Shown in pieces: positions 1 through 5,450 of a stretch of DNA of 21,991 nucleotides. The stretch is from IMG/VR virus record IMGVR_UViG_3300042987_003110, positions 1 through 21,991 of that record; one strand, written 5' to 3'. This DNA comes from a virus. The position numbers and the translations under genes were made by a program. Position 1 is the first letter of the stretch. The number at the start of each line of letters is the position of its first letter. Under the pieces are notes generated by a model. The model was given only the letters and a program-made list of their open reading frames with translations, was not told the origin of the DNA and searched no databases.

Positions 1-1
1 G

Positions 2-415
2 TGGGCACTGGCCGGAGCAGCTAGCAATCCTTGGGCCAATACAAACTCAACCAACCTCACCGTCACCGGCACAGGCACCATCAGCCTCACCTCCGCATCG
101 GCCAAGACCTTCGCAGGCGGCGGCGTCTCCTACAGCGGCATCACCCTCAACCAAGGCGGTGCGGGCACCCTAACAATCAGCGGCAACAACACCTTCGCCA
201 ACATCACCAACACATACAAAGCCACTGGTGCCACCACCATCAACTTTGGCACCACAACGCAGACGGTGGGCAACTTCACCGCTGCTGGCGAAGCAGGGCG
301 TCTTTTGACGCTGACAGGCTCTTCTGCGTCTTCTCCATGCACGCTCGTCCACACGAGCACAGGCACGGCGGCTAACGTGGACTACCTCGTCATTACAGGC
401 GTGCGAGCGTACTGA
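2..415 (+). CDS. Beta-rich tail/adhesin-like protein, C-terminal part only
   Basis: The frame is open from the left edge, so the start lies outside the window; about 137 residues are visible. The protein is rich in Thr, Gly, Ser and Asn and alternates short strands with turns (LTVTGTGTISL, GTLTISGNNTF, TTINFGTTTQTVGNF). This is the look of a right-handed beta-helix or autotransporter-like stalk used in phage tail and surface-binding proteins. The pattern of an oxidised-looking strand, then GRLLTL, then VDYLVITG near the end is familiar from large phage beta-helix proteins that normally continue into an NSTNxGxxxGWIF segment. Here that segment opens the next gene in another frame. The stop (TGA 413-415) overlaps the next ATG by one base. 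I infer a virion surface role; no enzymatic motif is seen. Confidence 0.75.
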   Translation, partial: WALAGAASNPWANTNSTNLTVTGTGTISLTSASAKTFAGGGVSYSGITLNQGGAGTLTISGNNTFANITNTYKATGATTINFGTTTQTVGNFTAAGEAGRLLTLTGSSASSPCTLVHTSTGTAANVDYLVITGVRAY

Positions 416-1197
416 TGAGCAACTGGTACGCAGGTAATAACTCAACGAACAACGGTTCGTTCGGGTGGATATTTGCGTCCGGTGGGGGGACGGCGTACAC
501 CATCAATGCAGAGTCTGGCGCGTATGTCATTACGGGTCAAGACGCCACGCTGTCGGTCCCCAAGTCTATCGACGCCGCTGCAGGCTCCTACGCCATCACG
601 GGCCAAGCGGCCACGCTGAGTCGCGGCCAACAGGTCAACGCGGAAGCAGGCGCCTACGCCATCACGGGCCAAGCGGCGACGCTCCTTGCAGCCAGATCAG
701 TCAACGCCGAGTCCGCTGCCTACGCCATCGACGGGCAAGCAGCCCTCCTGGCCATCGCCAGGGCCGTAAACGCCGAGGTCGGGGCCTACGCCATCACGGG
801 CCAAGATGCGACGCTGCTGGCCGTTCGCACGGTAAGCGCTGATGCAGGTCTGTACGCCATCGCGGGGCAGGCCGCTGCCCTTTTCGCAGAGAAGGTGATC
901 AACGCCGAGGCAGGCTCATACGCCATCTTGGGGCAGGATGCAAGTCTTTTTGCAGCCAGACAGATCTCTTCCGACGCCGGAACGTATATCATCACGGGGC
1001 AGGCCGCGACGCTGGATCACGTGCGCGCGCTTTCCGCAGGAGCCGGGTCGTATCTCATCAACGGACAGGACGCAACGCTGATCAGAGCCACGCTGTTCCC
1101 TGCGCCTTCTGATGTCCGCGCAGGCGTGATCTACGGCCCTGGCGGTATCTACGTCGGCACGATGGCCCCCGGCGCTCTCTTTGTGTTTGATGACTGA
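415..1197 (+). CDS. Tandem-repeat surface protein with nine 22-residue GQ(A/D)ATL repeats
   Basis: This 260-residue protein has three parts. Residues 1-29 carry NNSTNNGSFGWIF, a segment usually found inside larger phage beta-helix proteins. Residues 30-227 are nine gapless 22-residue repeats built on (V/I)NAEAGxYAITGQ(A/D)ATL. The rest is a tail containing SDVRAGVIYGPGGIYVGT. Each repeat probably forms a pair of beta strands, so the whole is likely an elongated adhesive or spacer rod on the virion. There is no clear Shine-Dalgarno site before the ATG, which overlaps the upstream stop as TGATG. Translation therefore probably depends on coupling or on a frameshift joining it to the upstream gene. 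Repeats of this kind are common in phage proteins of unknown exact role; the function is inferred. Confidence 0.85.
   Translation: MSNWYAGNNSTNNGSFGWIFASGGGTAYTINAESGAYVITGQDATLSVPKSIDAAAGSYAITGQAATLSRGQQVNAEAGAYAITGQAATLLAARSVNAESAAYAIDGQAALLAIARAVNAEVGAYAITGQDATLLAVRTVSADAGLYAIAGQAAALFAEKVINAEAGSYAILGQDASLFAARQISSDAGTYIITGQAATLDHVRALSAGAGSYLINGQDATLIRATLFPAPSDVRAGVIYGPGGIYVGTMAPGALFVFDD
502..1095 (+). repeat. Nine in-frame 66-bp tandem repeats
   Basis: Nine consecutive units of exactly 66 bases (22 codons) fill this stretch with no spacer. The protein consensus is INAEAGAYAITGQAATL plus five variable residues. Positions 8 (Tyr), 12 (Gly) and 13 (Gln) are invariant, and position 14 switches between Ala and Asp. 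The DNA of the units has diverged at third positions, so the array is old or under protein-level selection rather than a fresh expansion. It is wholly coding. Confidence 0.95.
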
Positions 1198-1204
1198 GGT
1201 CAAC

Positions 1205-1468
1205 ATGGCAAAAACCCCTGCATGGCAACGCAAAGAGGGCAAGTCTGAGTCCGGTGGACTCAACGCCAAAGGCCGCGCCAGCTACAACAAAGCCAACCCC
1301 GGAAAGCCTGGATTGAAGCCTCCGGCTCCAAATCCGAAGACAGAAAAGGACGCGGCGCGGCGGAAGTCATTTTGCGCAAGATCTGCGGGACAGGCTAAGA
1401 TGTTCCCAGAAGCTGCCAAAGATCCGAACAGCCGTCTACGCAAGGCGAGGAAAGCATGGAACTGCTGA
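1205..1468 (+). CDS. Small basic DUF6321-like protein
   Basis: This 87-residue basic protein contains WQRKEGKSESGGLNAKGRASYNKANPG, then LKPPAPNP, then RRKSFCARSAG, and ends KARKAWNC. Read in that order, these blocks match the DUF6321-type small proteins found in many tailed phages (from memory of the family, not a search); their function is unknown. I chose ATG 1205 because GAGG at 1196-1199 lies five bases upstream and it follows the previous stop. An in-frame ATG at 1181 would lie inside the upstream gene. The next gene begins 13 bases before this stop. Lys/Arg richness suggests nucleic-acid or capsid contact, which is inference. Confidence 0.85.
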   Translation: MAKTPAWQRKEGKSESGGLNAKGRASYNKANPGKPGLKPPAPNPKTEKDAARRKSFCARSAGQAKMFPEAAKDPNSRLRKARKAWNC

Positions 1469-1965
1469 CCGAGCGGTGGGCCCCAGTAAGGGGCTATGAA
1501 GGCATGTACGAAGTCAGTGACTGCGGTCGCATAAAATCTGTGCAGCGCTTTCGTCGCGGCAAATCTGGGTGCCTTGTGCCGATGCCAGAAAAAATCATGG
1601 CGCTTACGCCAAAAAAGCGCTCCGCTGACGGTAGGCAACTTCCTTATGTAGAAGTCCGGTTGCGAGATGGCTCTCCTCGGGATGTTCGCTGCAAAGTGTT
1701 TCTTGTCCATCGTTTGGTTGCTCAGGCTTTTGTTGGTGAACTGTTTGAAGGCTGTCATGTAGACCACATAGACGGCGATCATCAAAACAATCACTGGACA
1801 AACCTACGTATTTTGTCTGCGCGTGAGCATTGTTTGCTTCATCCGTGTATTGCGGACAAAGCAAAAAACATGGCTATGCAAGCGGCGGCGCAGGCAAAAG
1901 TAAAAGCCATGCGGGCGTCTGGTGAGATCGTCGGCAAGCACAAAGTGGTATGCAAGGTGCGGTGA
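1456..1965 (+). CDS. HNH homing-type endonuclease with NUMOD4 domain
   Basis: This 169-residue protein starts with a NUMOD4 domain (WAPVRGYEGMYEVSDCGRIKS, residues 8-28). This domain commonly precedes HNH nuclease domains in phage homing endonucleases. The HNH core follows: VHRLVAQAFVG, then the CHVDHIDGD block with the metal-binding Asp-His pair, then QNNHWTNLRIL with the conserved Asn residues. Such enzymes nick or cut DNA to spread themselves. The start is supported by GAGG at 1447-1450, six bases upstream, and it overlaps the end of the previous gene by 13 bases. By eye, base composition and codon choice are more AT-rich than in the neighbouring basic-protein genes, consistent with a mobile free-standing gene inserted in the late operon. 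Confidence 0.93.
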   Translation: MELLTERWAPVRGYEGMYEVSDCGRIKSVQRFRRGKSGCLVPMPEKIMALTPKKRSADGRQLPYVEVRLRDGSPRDVRCKVFLVHRLVAQAFVGELFEGCHVDHIDGDHQNNHWTNLRILSAREHCLLHPCIADKAKNMAMQAAAQAKVKAMRASGEIVGKHKVVCKVR

Positions 1966-1968
1966 CGT

Positions 1969-2214
1969 ATGGAGCTTGTTGCTGTCTGGAATGCCGTCCT
2001 TACGGTTCTCTTGGCGATTGTGGGGTTCTTCATGGCCTCAAAGTTTAGGGAACTGGATCGTCTGAGCATCCTTCTGAACCGTACCCGCGAAGAAGTTGCG
2101 CGTGATCACATCACCCGTGCGGAGTTCCGTCAGGACATGAAAGAACTGTTAGAGAGGTTTGACAGGATTGAGTCGAAGATCGACAATCTACGAAGCAAGC
2201 CCCATGCCGTATAG
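1969..2214 (+). CDS. Small single-pass membrane protein with coiled coil
   Basis: This 81-residue protein has an N-terminal hydrophobic helix (about residues 4-23, AVWNAVLTVLLAIVGFFMA). A charged amphipathic helix follows (about residues 27-76), rich in Glu, Arg and Leu with heptad-like spacing. Residues LNRTREEVARDHITRAEFRQ resemble a short block seen in many phage small membrane proteins. It starts three bases after the HNH stop, with AAGGTG upstream as a weak ribosome site. The topology (one helix plus cytoplasmic or periplasmic coiled coil) would suit a lysis accessory or membrane-associated assembly factor. The lysis genes are 6 kb away, so I do not assign a lysis role. Confidence 0.8.
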   Translation: MELVAVWNAVLTVLLAIVGFFMASKFRELDRLSILLNRTREEVARDHITRAEFRQDMKELLERFDRIESKIDNLRSKPHAV

Positions 2215-2509
2215 TTCTCCCAAGCAAAAGCGGCTCATGCGGGCCGTCGCGCACAGCCCAGGCTTCGCCAAGAAGGTGGGCATCCCCCAGGCCGTTGGCC
2301 TGAAATTCGAAGCCCACAAGGCCGAAGGAGGCCCCGTGAAAGAATCCCCCAAGATGGTCAAGAAGGAACTCGCCTTCATGAAGGCTAAGGGTGCGCCCAA
2401 GGCCATGATCAAGCACGAGAAGGCGGAAGCCAAGGGCAAACCCAAGGGCAAGCCGTTTGCCAAGGGTGGCGCGGCGAAGAAGATGGCATACGGCGGCAAA
2501 GCCTGCTGA
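2204..2509 (+). CDS. Small basic phage protein, SPKQKRLMRAVAHSP type
   Basis: This 101-residue Lys-rich protein opens with MPYSSPKQKRLMRAVAHSP and continues FAKKVGIPQAVGLKF, a conserved opening of small phage proteins of unknown function. The second half, with KMVKKELAFMKAKGAPKAMIKHE followed by a Lys/Gly-rich tail (KPFAKGGAAKKMAYGGKAC), resembles another short module found in the same phages. The ATG at 2204 overlaps the upstream gene by 11 bases. It is preferred over ATG 2159 because the conserved sequence begins exactly there. It belongs to the run of tiny basic genes from 1205 to 3921. A role in DNA binding or capsid decoration is plausible but unproven. Confidence 0.85.
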   Translation: MPYSSPKQKRLMRAVAHSPGFAKKVGIPQAVGLKFEAHKAEGGPVKESPKMVKKELAFMKAKGAPKAMIKHEKAEAKGKPKGKPFAKGGAAKKMAYGGKAC

Positions 2510-2513
2510 GGAG
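2509..2513 (+). promoter_or_regulatory. Shine-Dalgarno site AGGAG
   Basis: AGGAG lies six bases before the ATG at 2520 and overlaps the stop of the previous gene. It fixes the start of the next gene at 2520 rather than at an upstream in-frame codon (2457). Confidence 0.8.
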
Positions 2514-2519
2514 AGAAAG

Positions 2520-2780
2520 ATGGCGACGCAAAATCCCACGAAGGCTCCGGCCCCGGCGCCGGCAATTCCGGCTGCAGTGCGCATGGCGATGGAGTCGGCG
2601 GCGAAGCAGAAGGCCAGCGATGCGGCGGAGAAGCACTTCCCCAAGAACATCGATCCAGAAGGCATGCTACCGCCCAAGAAGAAGGCGATGGGCGGTATGA
2701 CCAAGAAGTACGCCGAGGGCGGCTCTGTGCGCGGCGCAGGCGTCGCCCAACGCGGCGTCAAGCAGTGCAGGATGGTGTGA
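2520..2780 (+). CDS. Small basic protein with RGxGxAxRG C-terminal tail
   Basis: This 86-residue protein has an Ala/Pro-rich N-terminus (KAPAPAPAIPAAV) and a helical middle (MAMESAAKQKASDAAEKHF). It ends in KKYAEGGSVRGAGVAQRG followed by VKQCRMV. The C-terminal block, with its GGSVRGxGxAxRG core, recurs in the next gene and in degenerate form in the gene at 5271. I recognise this tail as frequent in small phage proteins of unknown function. The start is fixed by a strong AGGAG site. The next gene begins one base after the stop. The function is unknown; the basic Gly-Arg tail suggests contact with nucleic acid or with a common virion partner. Confidence 0.82.
   Translation: MATQNPTKAPAPAPAIPAAVRMAMESAAKQKASDAAEKHFPKNIDPEGMLPPKKKAMGGMTKKYAEGGSVRGAGVAQRGVKQCRMV
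2709..2736 (+). repeat. 28-bp direct repeat, copy 1
   Basis: This segment encodes YAEGGSVRG in the gene at 2520. It matches positions 3382-3409, in the gene at 2782, at 27 of 28 bases by direct reading. The shared core is GGCGGCTCTGTGCGCGGCG. The codons are the same, not only the residues, so recent duplication or gene conversion is likely. Confidence 0.85.
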
Positions 2781-2781
2781 C

Positions 2782-3450
2782 ATGGCTGCCCGCGACGATG
2801 ACGAGAATGACGCTCGTGTAGAGCGTCTGGCTTCGCAGTACCGCGCCGAGCAGGCGTTCTTGGACGCGCGCGATGCGGCTGCACGGCTTGCCGAGACGGG
2901 CAGGCAGTACAAAGACCAAGAGCGTGAGGCCAAAGCAAGGATGGCGCTCGACAGGATGCGGCGCCCCACGCCGTCTTACCGCTCCTCCTACAGCGGCCCC
3001 GTGCGCAACCGTCAAATTATTGACGGTAAGTCGGTTGTCAGCCGGGAAGAGCTTGCGGACTTTCAGCGGCAATTTGGCGCGGACAAGACGTTGCGCGATC
3101 TGCTGAATGCAGACAAGACGGGGAAGCTGCCTACGCCAGCGGCGCGGGGTAGCGCTACGGACATGCGTGCTCGTGGCATCCGCGCCACGCCAAGCAGCGC
3201 TACTGACACGCGTGCTCGCGGTGTTCAGGGAGCGAACCTCCTGCCCAGGACGGAAGAGAACCACCCCGCTTGGCTGGATATGCAGCTTGGCAACCTGCAG
3301 TACTCACCCCGGGAAGTGGAGCGCAACACCCAGATCATGCGGGACGAAGAGAAGTACCGCAAGGGCGGCAAGGTCAAGGCTTACGCCAAGGGCGGCTCTG
3401 TGCGCGGCGGTGGGTGCGAGTCTCGCACCAAGAAGACGAAGTACGTATGA
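2782..3450 (+). CDS. Charged helical protein with Arg-rich linker and YAKGGSVRG tail
   Basis: This 222-residue protein has three visible parts. Residues 1-60 are a charged helix (ERLASQYRAEQAFLDARDAA and so on), probably coiled coil. A linker follows with the imperfect duplicate SATDMRARGIRATPS / SATDTRARGVQ (about residues 126-150). The end is a basic region, KYRKGGKVKAYAKGGSVRGGG. The tail shares sequence and DNA with the gene upstream. I recognise no enzyme motif. The start follows the upstream stop by one base, and the stop overlaps the next ATG as ATGA, so the genes are translationally coupled. Function unknown. Confidence 0.82.
   Translation: MAARDDDENDARVERLASQYRAEQAFLDARDAAARLAETGRQYKDQEREAKARMALDRMRRPTPSYRSSYSGPVRNRQIIDGKSVVSREELADFQRQFGADKTLRDLLNADKTGKLPTPAARGSATDMRARGIRATPSSATDTRARGVQGANLLPRTEENHPAWLDMQLGNLQYSPREVERNTQIMRDEEKYRKGGKVKAYAKGGSVRGGGCESRTKKTKYV
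3382..3409 (+). repeat. 28-bp direct repeat, copy 2
   Basis: This is the second copy of the 2709-2736 segment, encoding YAKGGSVRG in frame. One base differs (A for G at the seventh position), changing Glu to Lys. Confidence 0.85.
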
Positions 3451-3692
3451 GAGCCTCACGCGGTATGGGCTGCATCCGCCCGGAACTCAAGAAGCCCAAG
3501 GTCTATGCCAAGGGTGGGGAGAGCCGCGTCAACGAGGCGGGCAACTACACCAAGCCTGGGATGCGCAAGAGCCTCTTCGAGAAGATCAAGGGGCAGGCTA
3601 CGCAAGGTACGGCGGCAGGCCAGTGGAGTGCCCGCAAGGCGCAGCTTCTGGCGAAGCAGTACAAGTCCAAGGGCGGCGGGTATCGTGACTAA
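3447..3692 (+). CDS. Small basic protein, GQWSARKAQLLAKQYK type
   Basis: This 81-residue basic protein contains KKPKVYAKGGESRVNEAGNY, then TKPGMRKSLFEKIK, and ends with GQWSARKAQLLAKQYKSKGG. The WSARKAQLLAxxYKxxGGGY ending is a conserved block I know from small phage proteins of unknown function. The ATG overlaps the previous stop as ATGA. A later ATG at 3462 is possible but would drop only five residues. It shares the YAKGG element with the preceding genes, and its last bases overlap the next gene's GTG start. Confidence 0.82.
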   Translation: MRASRGMGCIRPELKKPKVYAKGGESRVNEAGNYTKPGMRKSLFEKIKGQATQGTAAGQWSARKAQLLAKQYKSKGGGYRD

Positions 3693-3921
3693 GGCCCCAC
3701 AGCAGTCTCTGAAGGACTGGACCGCACAGAAATGGCGGACCAAGTCAGGGAAACGCTCTTCCGACACTGGGGAGCGCTATCTCCCCGAGGCTGCGATCAA
3801 GTCTCTGAGCCCCTCTGAGTACGCGGCCACGACCCGGGCAAAGCGGGCGGGCAAGGCTAAGGGCCAACAATTTGTCGCGCAGCCCAAGGGCGTAGCCCGG
3901 AAGACAGCGAGATTTAGATGA
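3685..3921 (+). CDS. Small basic protein, SLKxWTxQKWRTKSGK / GERYLPExAIKSLS type, GTG start
   Basis: This 78-residue protein begins at GTG 3685 and overlaps the previous gene by eight bases. It reads SLKDWTAQKWRTKSGK, then GERYLPEAAIKSLSPSEYAATTRAKRAG, then a tail KGQQFVAQPKGVARKTARFR. These blocks match a small conserved protein family seen in phages and some large DNA viruses; its function is unknown to me. No ATG lies near the conserved start and the first residues of the family begin just here, so GTG is the best start. The stop overlaps the next ATG (ATGA). It is strongly basic, like its neighbours. Confidence 0.82.
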   Translation: MTKAPQQSLKDWTAQKWRTKSGKRSSDTGERYLPEAAIKSLSPSEYAATTRAKRAGKAKGQQFVAQPKGVARKTARFR

Positions 3922-4658
3922 CCACATCAGGGACCACCACCTTCAACCTCGACCTCAACGATGCGGTCGAGGAGGCGTTTGAACGCTGCGGGGCAGAGCT
4001 TCGCACGGGCTACGACCTGCGCACTGCGCGGCGGTCCCTGAACCTGCTGTTCGCAGACTGGGCGAACCGTGGCATCAACATGTGGACCTTCAACCAGGGC
4101 ATGATTCCCTTGGTTCAGGGCACGAACACATACACGTTGCCGTCTGACACGGTAGATCTTCTTGAGCATGTCATCCGCACGGGTGCGGGCAACGTCTCGA
4201 CCCAGGTGGATCTGACCATCACGCGGATCAGCATCAGCACCTACTCATCCATCCCGAACAAGCTGCAGCAGGCGCGTCCGATCCAGGTGCTGGTCAACCG
4301 GAACTCCGGTGCGACGTATCCGGCATCGAGCAGCTACTCCCCAAGTGCTACGGCGCTCCCGAGCATCACCGTGTGGCCCACGCCTGACCAGACTGGTGTG
4401 TATCAGTTCGTGTACTGGTACTTGCGGCGTATTCAGGATGCCGGGTCTGGTGGAGAAGCTACTCAGGACATCCCCTTCCGCTTCATTCCTTGCTTGGTCT
4501 CTGGTCTGGCGTACTACCTCGCCATGAAGCTCCCGGGTGGCATGGAGCGTCTCCAGATCCTGAAGGCTCAGTACGACGAAGACTGGGATCGCGCATCGAG
4601 CGAAGACCGTGAGAAGGCTGCGGTACGGTTCGTACCCCGGCAGATGTTCATCAGCTAA
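3918..4658 (+). CDS. Head-tail adaptor/connector-like structural protein
   Basis: This 246-residue protein has an N-terminal helical block, DAVEEAFERCGAELRTGYDLRTARRSLNLLFADWANRG. A beta region follows (IPLVQGTNTYTLPSDTVDLLEHVIRTG, then PSITVWPTPDQTG, then FVYWYLRRIQDAG), then a C-terminal helix bundle (IPCLVSGLAYYLAMKLPG to the end). A helix bundle followed by a YTLPSDTVDLL strand is the architecture of phage connector or adaptor proteins that sit under the portal in short-tailed phages. The second adaptor-type gene at 5451 follows the same plan. It is coupled to the upstream gene by ATGA. The exact ring position in the neck is inference. Confidence 0.85.
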   Translation: MTTSGTTTFNLDLNDAVEEAFERCGAELRTGYDLRTARRSLNLLFADWANRGINMWTFNQGMIPLVQGTNTYTLPSDTVDLLEHVIRTGAGNVSTQVDLTITRISISTYSSIPNKLQQARPIQVLVNRNSGATYPASSSYSPSATALPSITVWPTPDQTGVYQFVYWYLRRIQDAGSGGEATQDIPFRFIPCLVSGLAYYLAMKLPGGMERLQILKAQYDEDWDRASSEDREKAAVRFVPRQMFIS

Positions 4659-4660
4659 TC

Positions 4661-5086
4661 ATGGCCAACAGGTTTGCAAACGGCGCAAAGGCGTTCGGGT
4701 TCTGCGACGTCTGTGGGTTCCGTTTCGACCTGAAGAAGCTCAAGAACCTCGTCGTCAAGACCAAGCAGACGCAGATCAAGGCGTGCCCTCAGTGCTGGAC
4801 TCCGGACCAGCCGCAGTTGCAACTTGGCCTTTACCCCATTTCAGACCCCCAGGCCATCCGTGACCCCCGCCCGGACACAAATACGTGGTATCAGTCCGGA
4901 ACGAACGGCCTCCAAACTGACACGGTGTCAGGCACCGGCCCCTTGCAAGAGGGCTTCCCTGGCGAGGGCATGCTGGTCATCCAGTGGGGCTGGAACCCTA
5001 TCGGTGGCGCCAGGGACTTTGACGCCGTGCTCACGCCAAACACCTTGGTCGGCGTGGGTGAAGTTGGTACAGTAACGATTACCTGA
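4661..5086 (+). CDS. Zinc-ribbon phage structural protein
   Basis: This 141-residue protein has a four-cysteine zinc ribbon: C15-x2-C18 (FCDVCGFRFDLKKL) and C42-x2-C45 (ACPQCW). The conserved stretch QPQLQLGLYPISDPQAIRDPRPDT follows, then a beta-rich C-terminus (GWNPIGGARDF). I know this combination from small phage proteins in neck or tail gene clusters. The zinc site is probably structural, and a small virion or assembly protein is likely. It begins three bases after the adaptor stop without an obvious Shine-Dalgarno site, which suggests coupling to that gene. Confidence 0.85.
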   Translation: MANRFANGAKAFGFCDVCGFRFDLKKLKNLVVKTKQTQIKACPQCWTPDQPQLQLGLYPISDPQAIRDPRPDTNTWYQSGTNGLQTDTVSGTGPLQEGFPGEGMLVIQWGWNPIGGARDFDAVLTPNTLVGVGEVGTVTIT

Positions 5087-5087
5087 C

Positions 5088-5093
5088 AAGGAG
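5088..5093 (+). promoter_or_regulatory. Strong Shine-Dalgarno AAGGAG
   Basis: AAGGAG sits five bases before the ATG at 5099. It is the best ribosome site in the window and supports translation of the short gene that follows. Confidence 0.85.
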
Positions 5094-5098
5094 TGAAC

Positions 5099-5269
5099 AT
5101 GGACGCAATGAAAGCCCTCCGGGCACATGCCAAGAAGCCCGCCAGTGTGGCGCATGGTCCCGGCGCCAAGCTCGCCAAGGGTGGTGTGACCACCGAGATG
5201 TCCCAGAAGATGGGGCGCAACATGGCTCGCGTGGCGAACCAAGGCCCGGTCGGGCGCAAGGGGAAGTGA
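5099..5269 (+). CDS. Tiny basic protein with KGG motif
   Basis: This 56-residue protein reads MDAMKALRAHAKKPASVAHG, then PGAKLAKGGVTTEMSQKMGRN, and ends GPVGRKGK. It is strongly basic and carries the AKGG element shared with the 2204-3692 genes. It is supported by a perfect AAGGAG site at proper spacing. It fits exactly between flanking genes, with 12 bases before it and one base after. No known domain; probable small virion-associated or nucleic-acid-contacting protein (inference). Confidence 0.78.
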   Translation: MDAMKALRAHAKKPASVAHGPGAKLAKGGVTTEMSQKMGRNMARVANQGPVGRKGK

Positions 5270-5270
5270 C

Positions 5271-5447
5271 ATGATGAAGGCCAAGCCTGTTCCGACTCCG
5301 GTCGTGAACGCTGACGCGCCCATGCCGCGCATGGTGGTGGGCAACATTGCCTCCGCTTCGACGCCCCCGGCCAAGACCTCGGGGATCAAGATCCGTGGGA
5401 CTGGTGCAGCCACCAAGGGCACTATGGCCCGGGGACCGATGGCGTAA
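5271..5447 (+). CDS. Tiny protein with KIRGTGAATKGTMARGPM tail
   Basis: This 58-residue protein has a Pro/Ala-rich N-terminal half and ends in GIKIRGTGAATKGTMARGPMA. The tail is one I recognise in other small phage proteins. It also echoes the RGxGxAxRG tail of the gene at 2520, with R-G-T-G-A-A-T-K-G matching R-G-A-G-V-A-Q-R-G. The gene starts at ATGATG one base after the previous stop and ends three bases before the adaptor gene. No enzymatic feature is seen. Its place among connector genes suggests a small virion component. Confidence 0.76.
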   Translation: MMKAKPVPTPVVNADAPMPRMVVGNIASASTPPAKTSGIKIRGTGAATKGTMARGPMA

Positions 5448-5450
5448 GCT

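Noticed and set aside
31-375. Plus-strand frame rich in His, Gln and Arg
   Set aside because: It is an out-of-frame reading of the Thr/Asn/Gly-rich tail protein. The frame that continues from the left edge has the family-like sequence.
502-1095. Regular repeats suggesting a CRISPR array
   Set aside because: The 66-bp units are contiguous, diverged and coding, with no spacers or palindromic repeats.
2111-2938. Minus-strand open frame of 275 codons
   Set aside because: It covers parts of four plus-strand small genes whose conserved blocks and ribosome sites are convincing.
4703-4797. CxxC...CxxC in the gene at 4661 as a DNA-binding transcription factor
   Set aside because: The four cysteines form a zinc ribbon, but the rest matches a small phage structural family with no helix-turn-helix, and the neighbours are connector genes.
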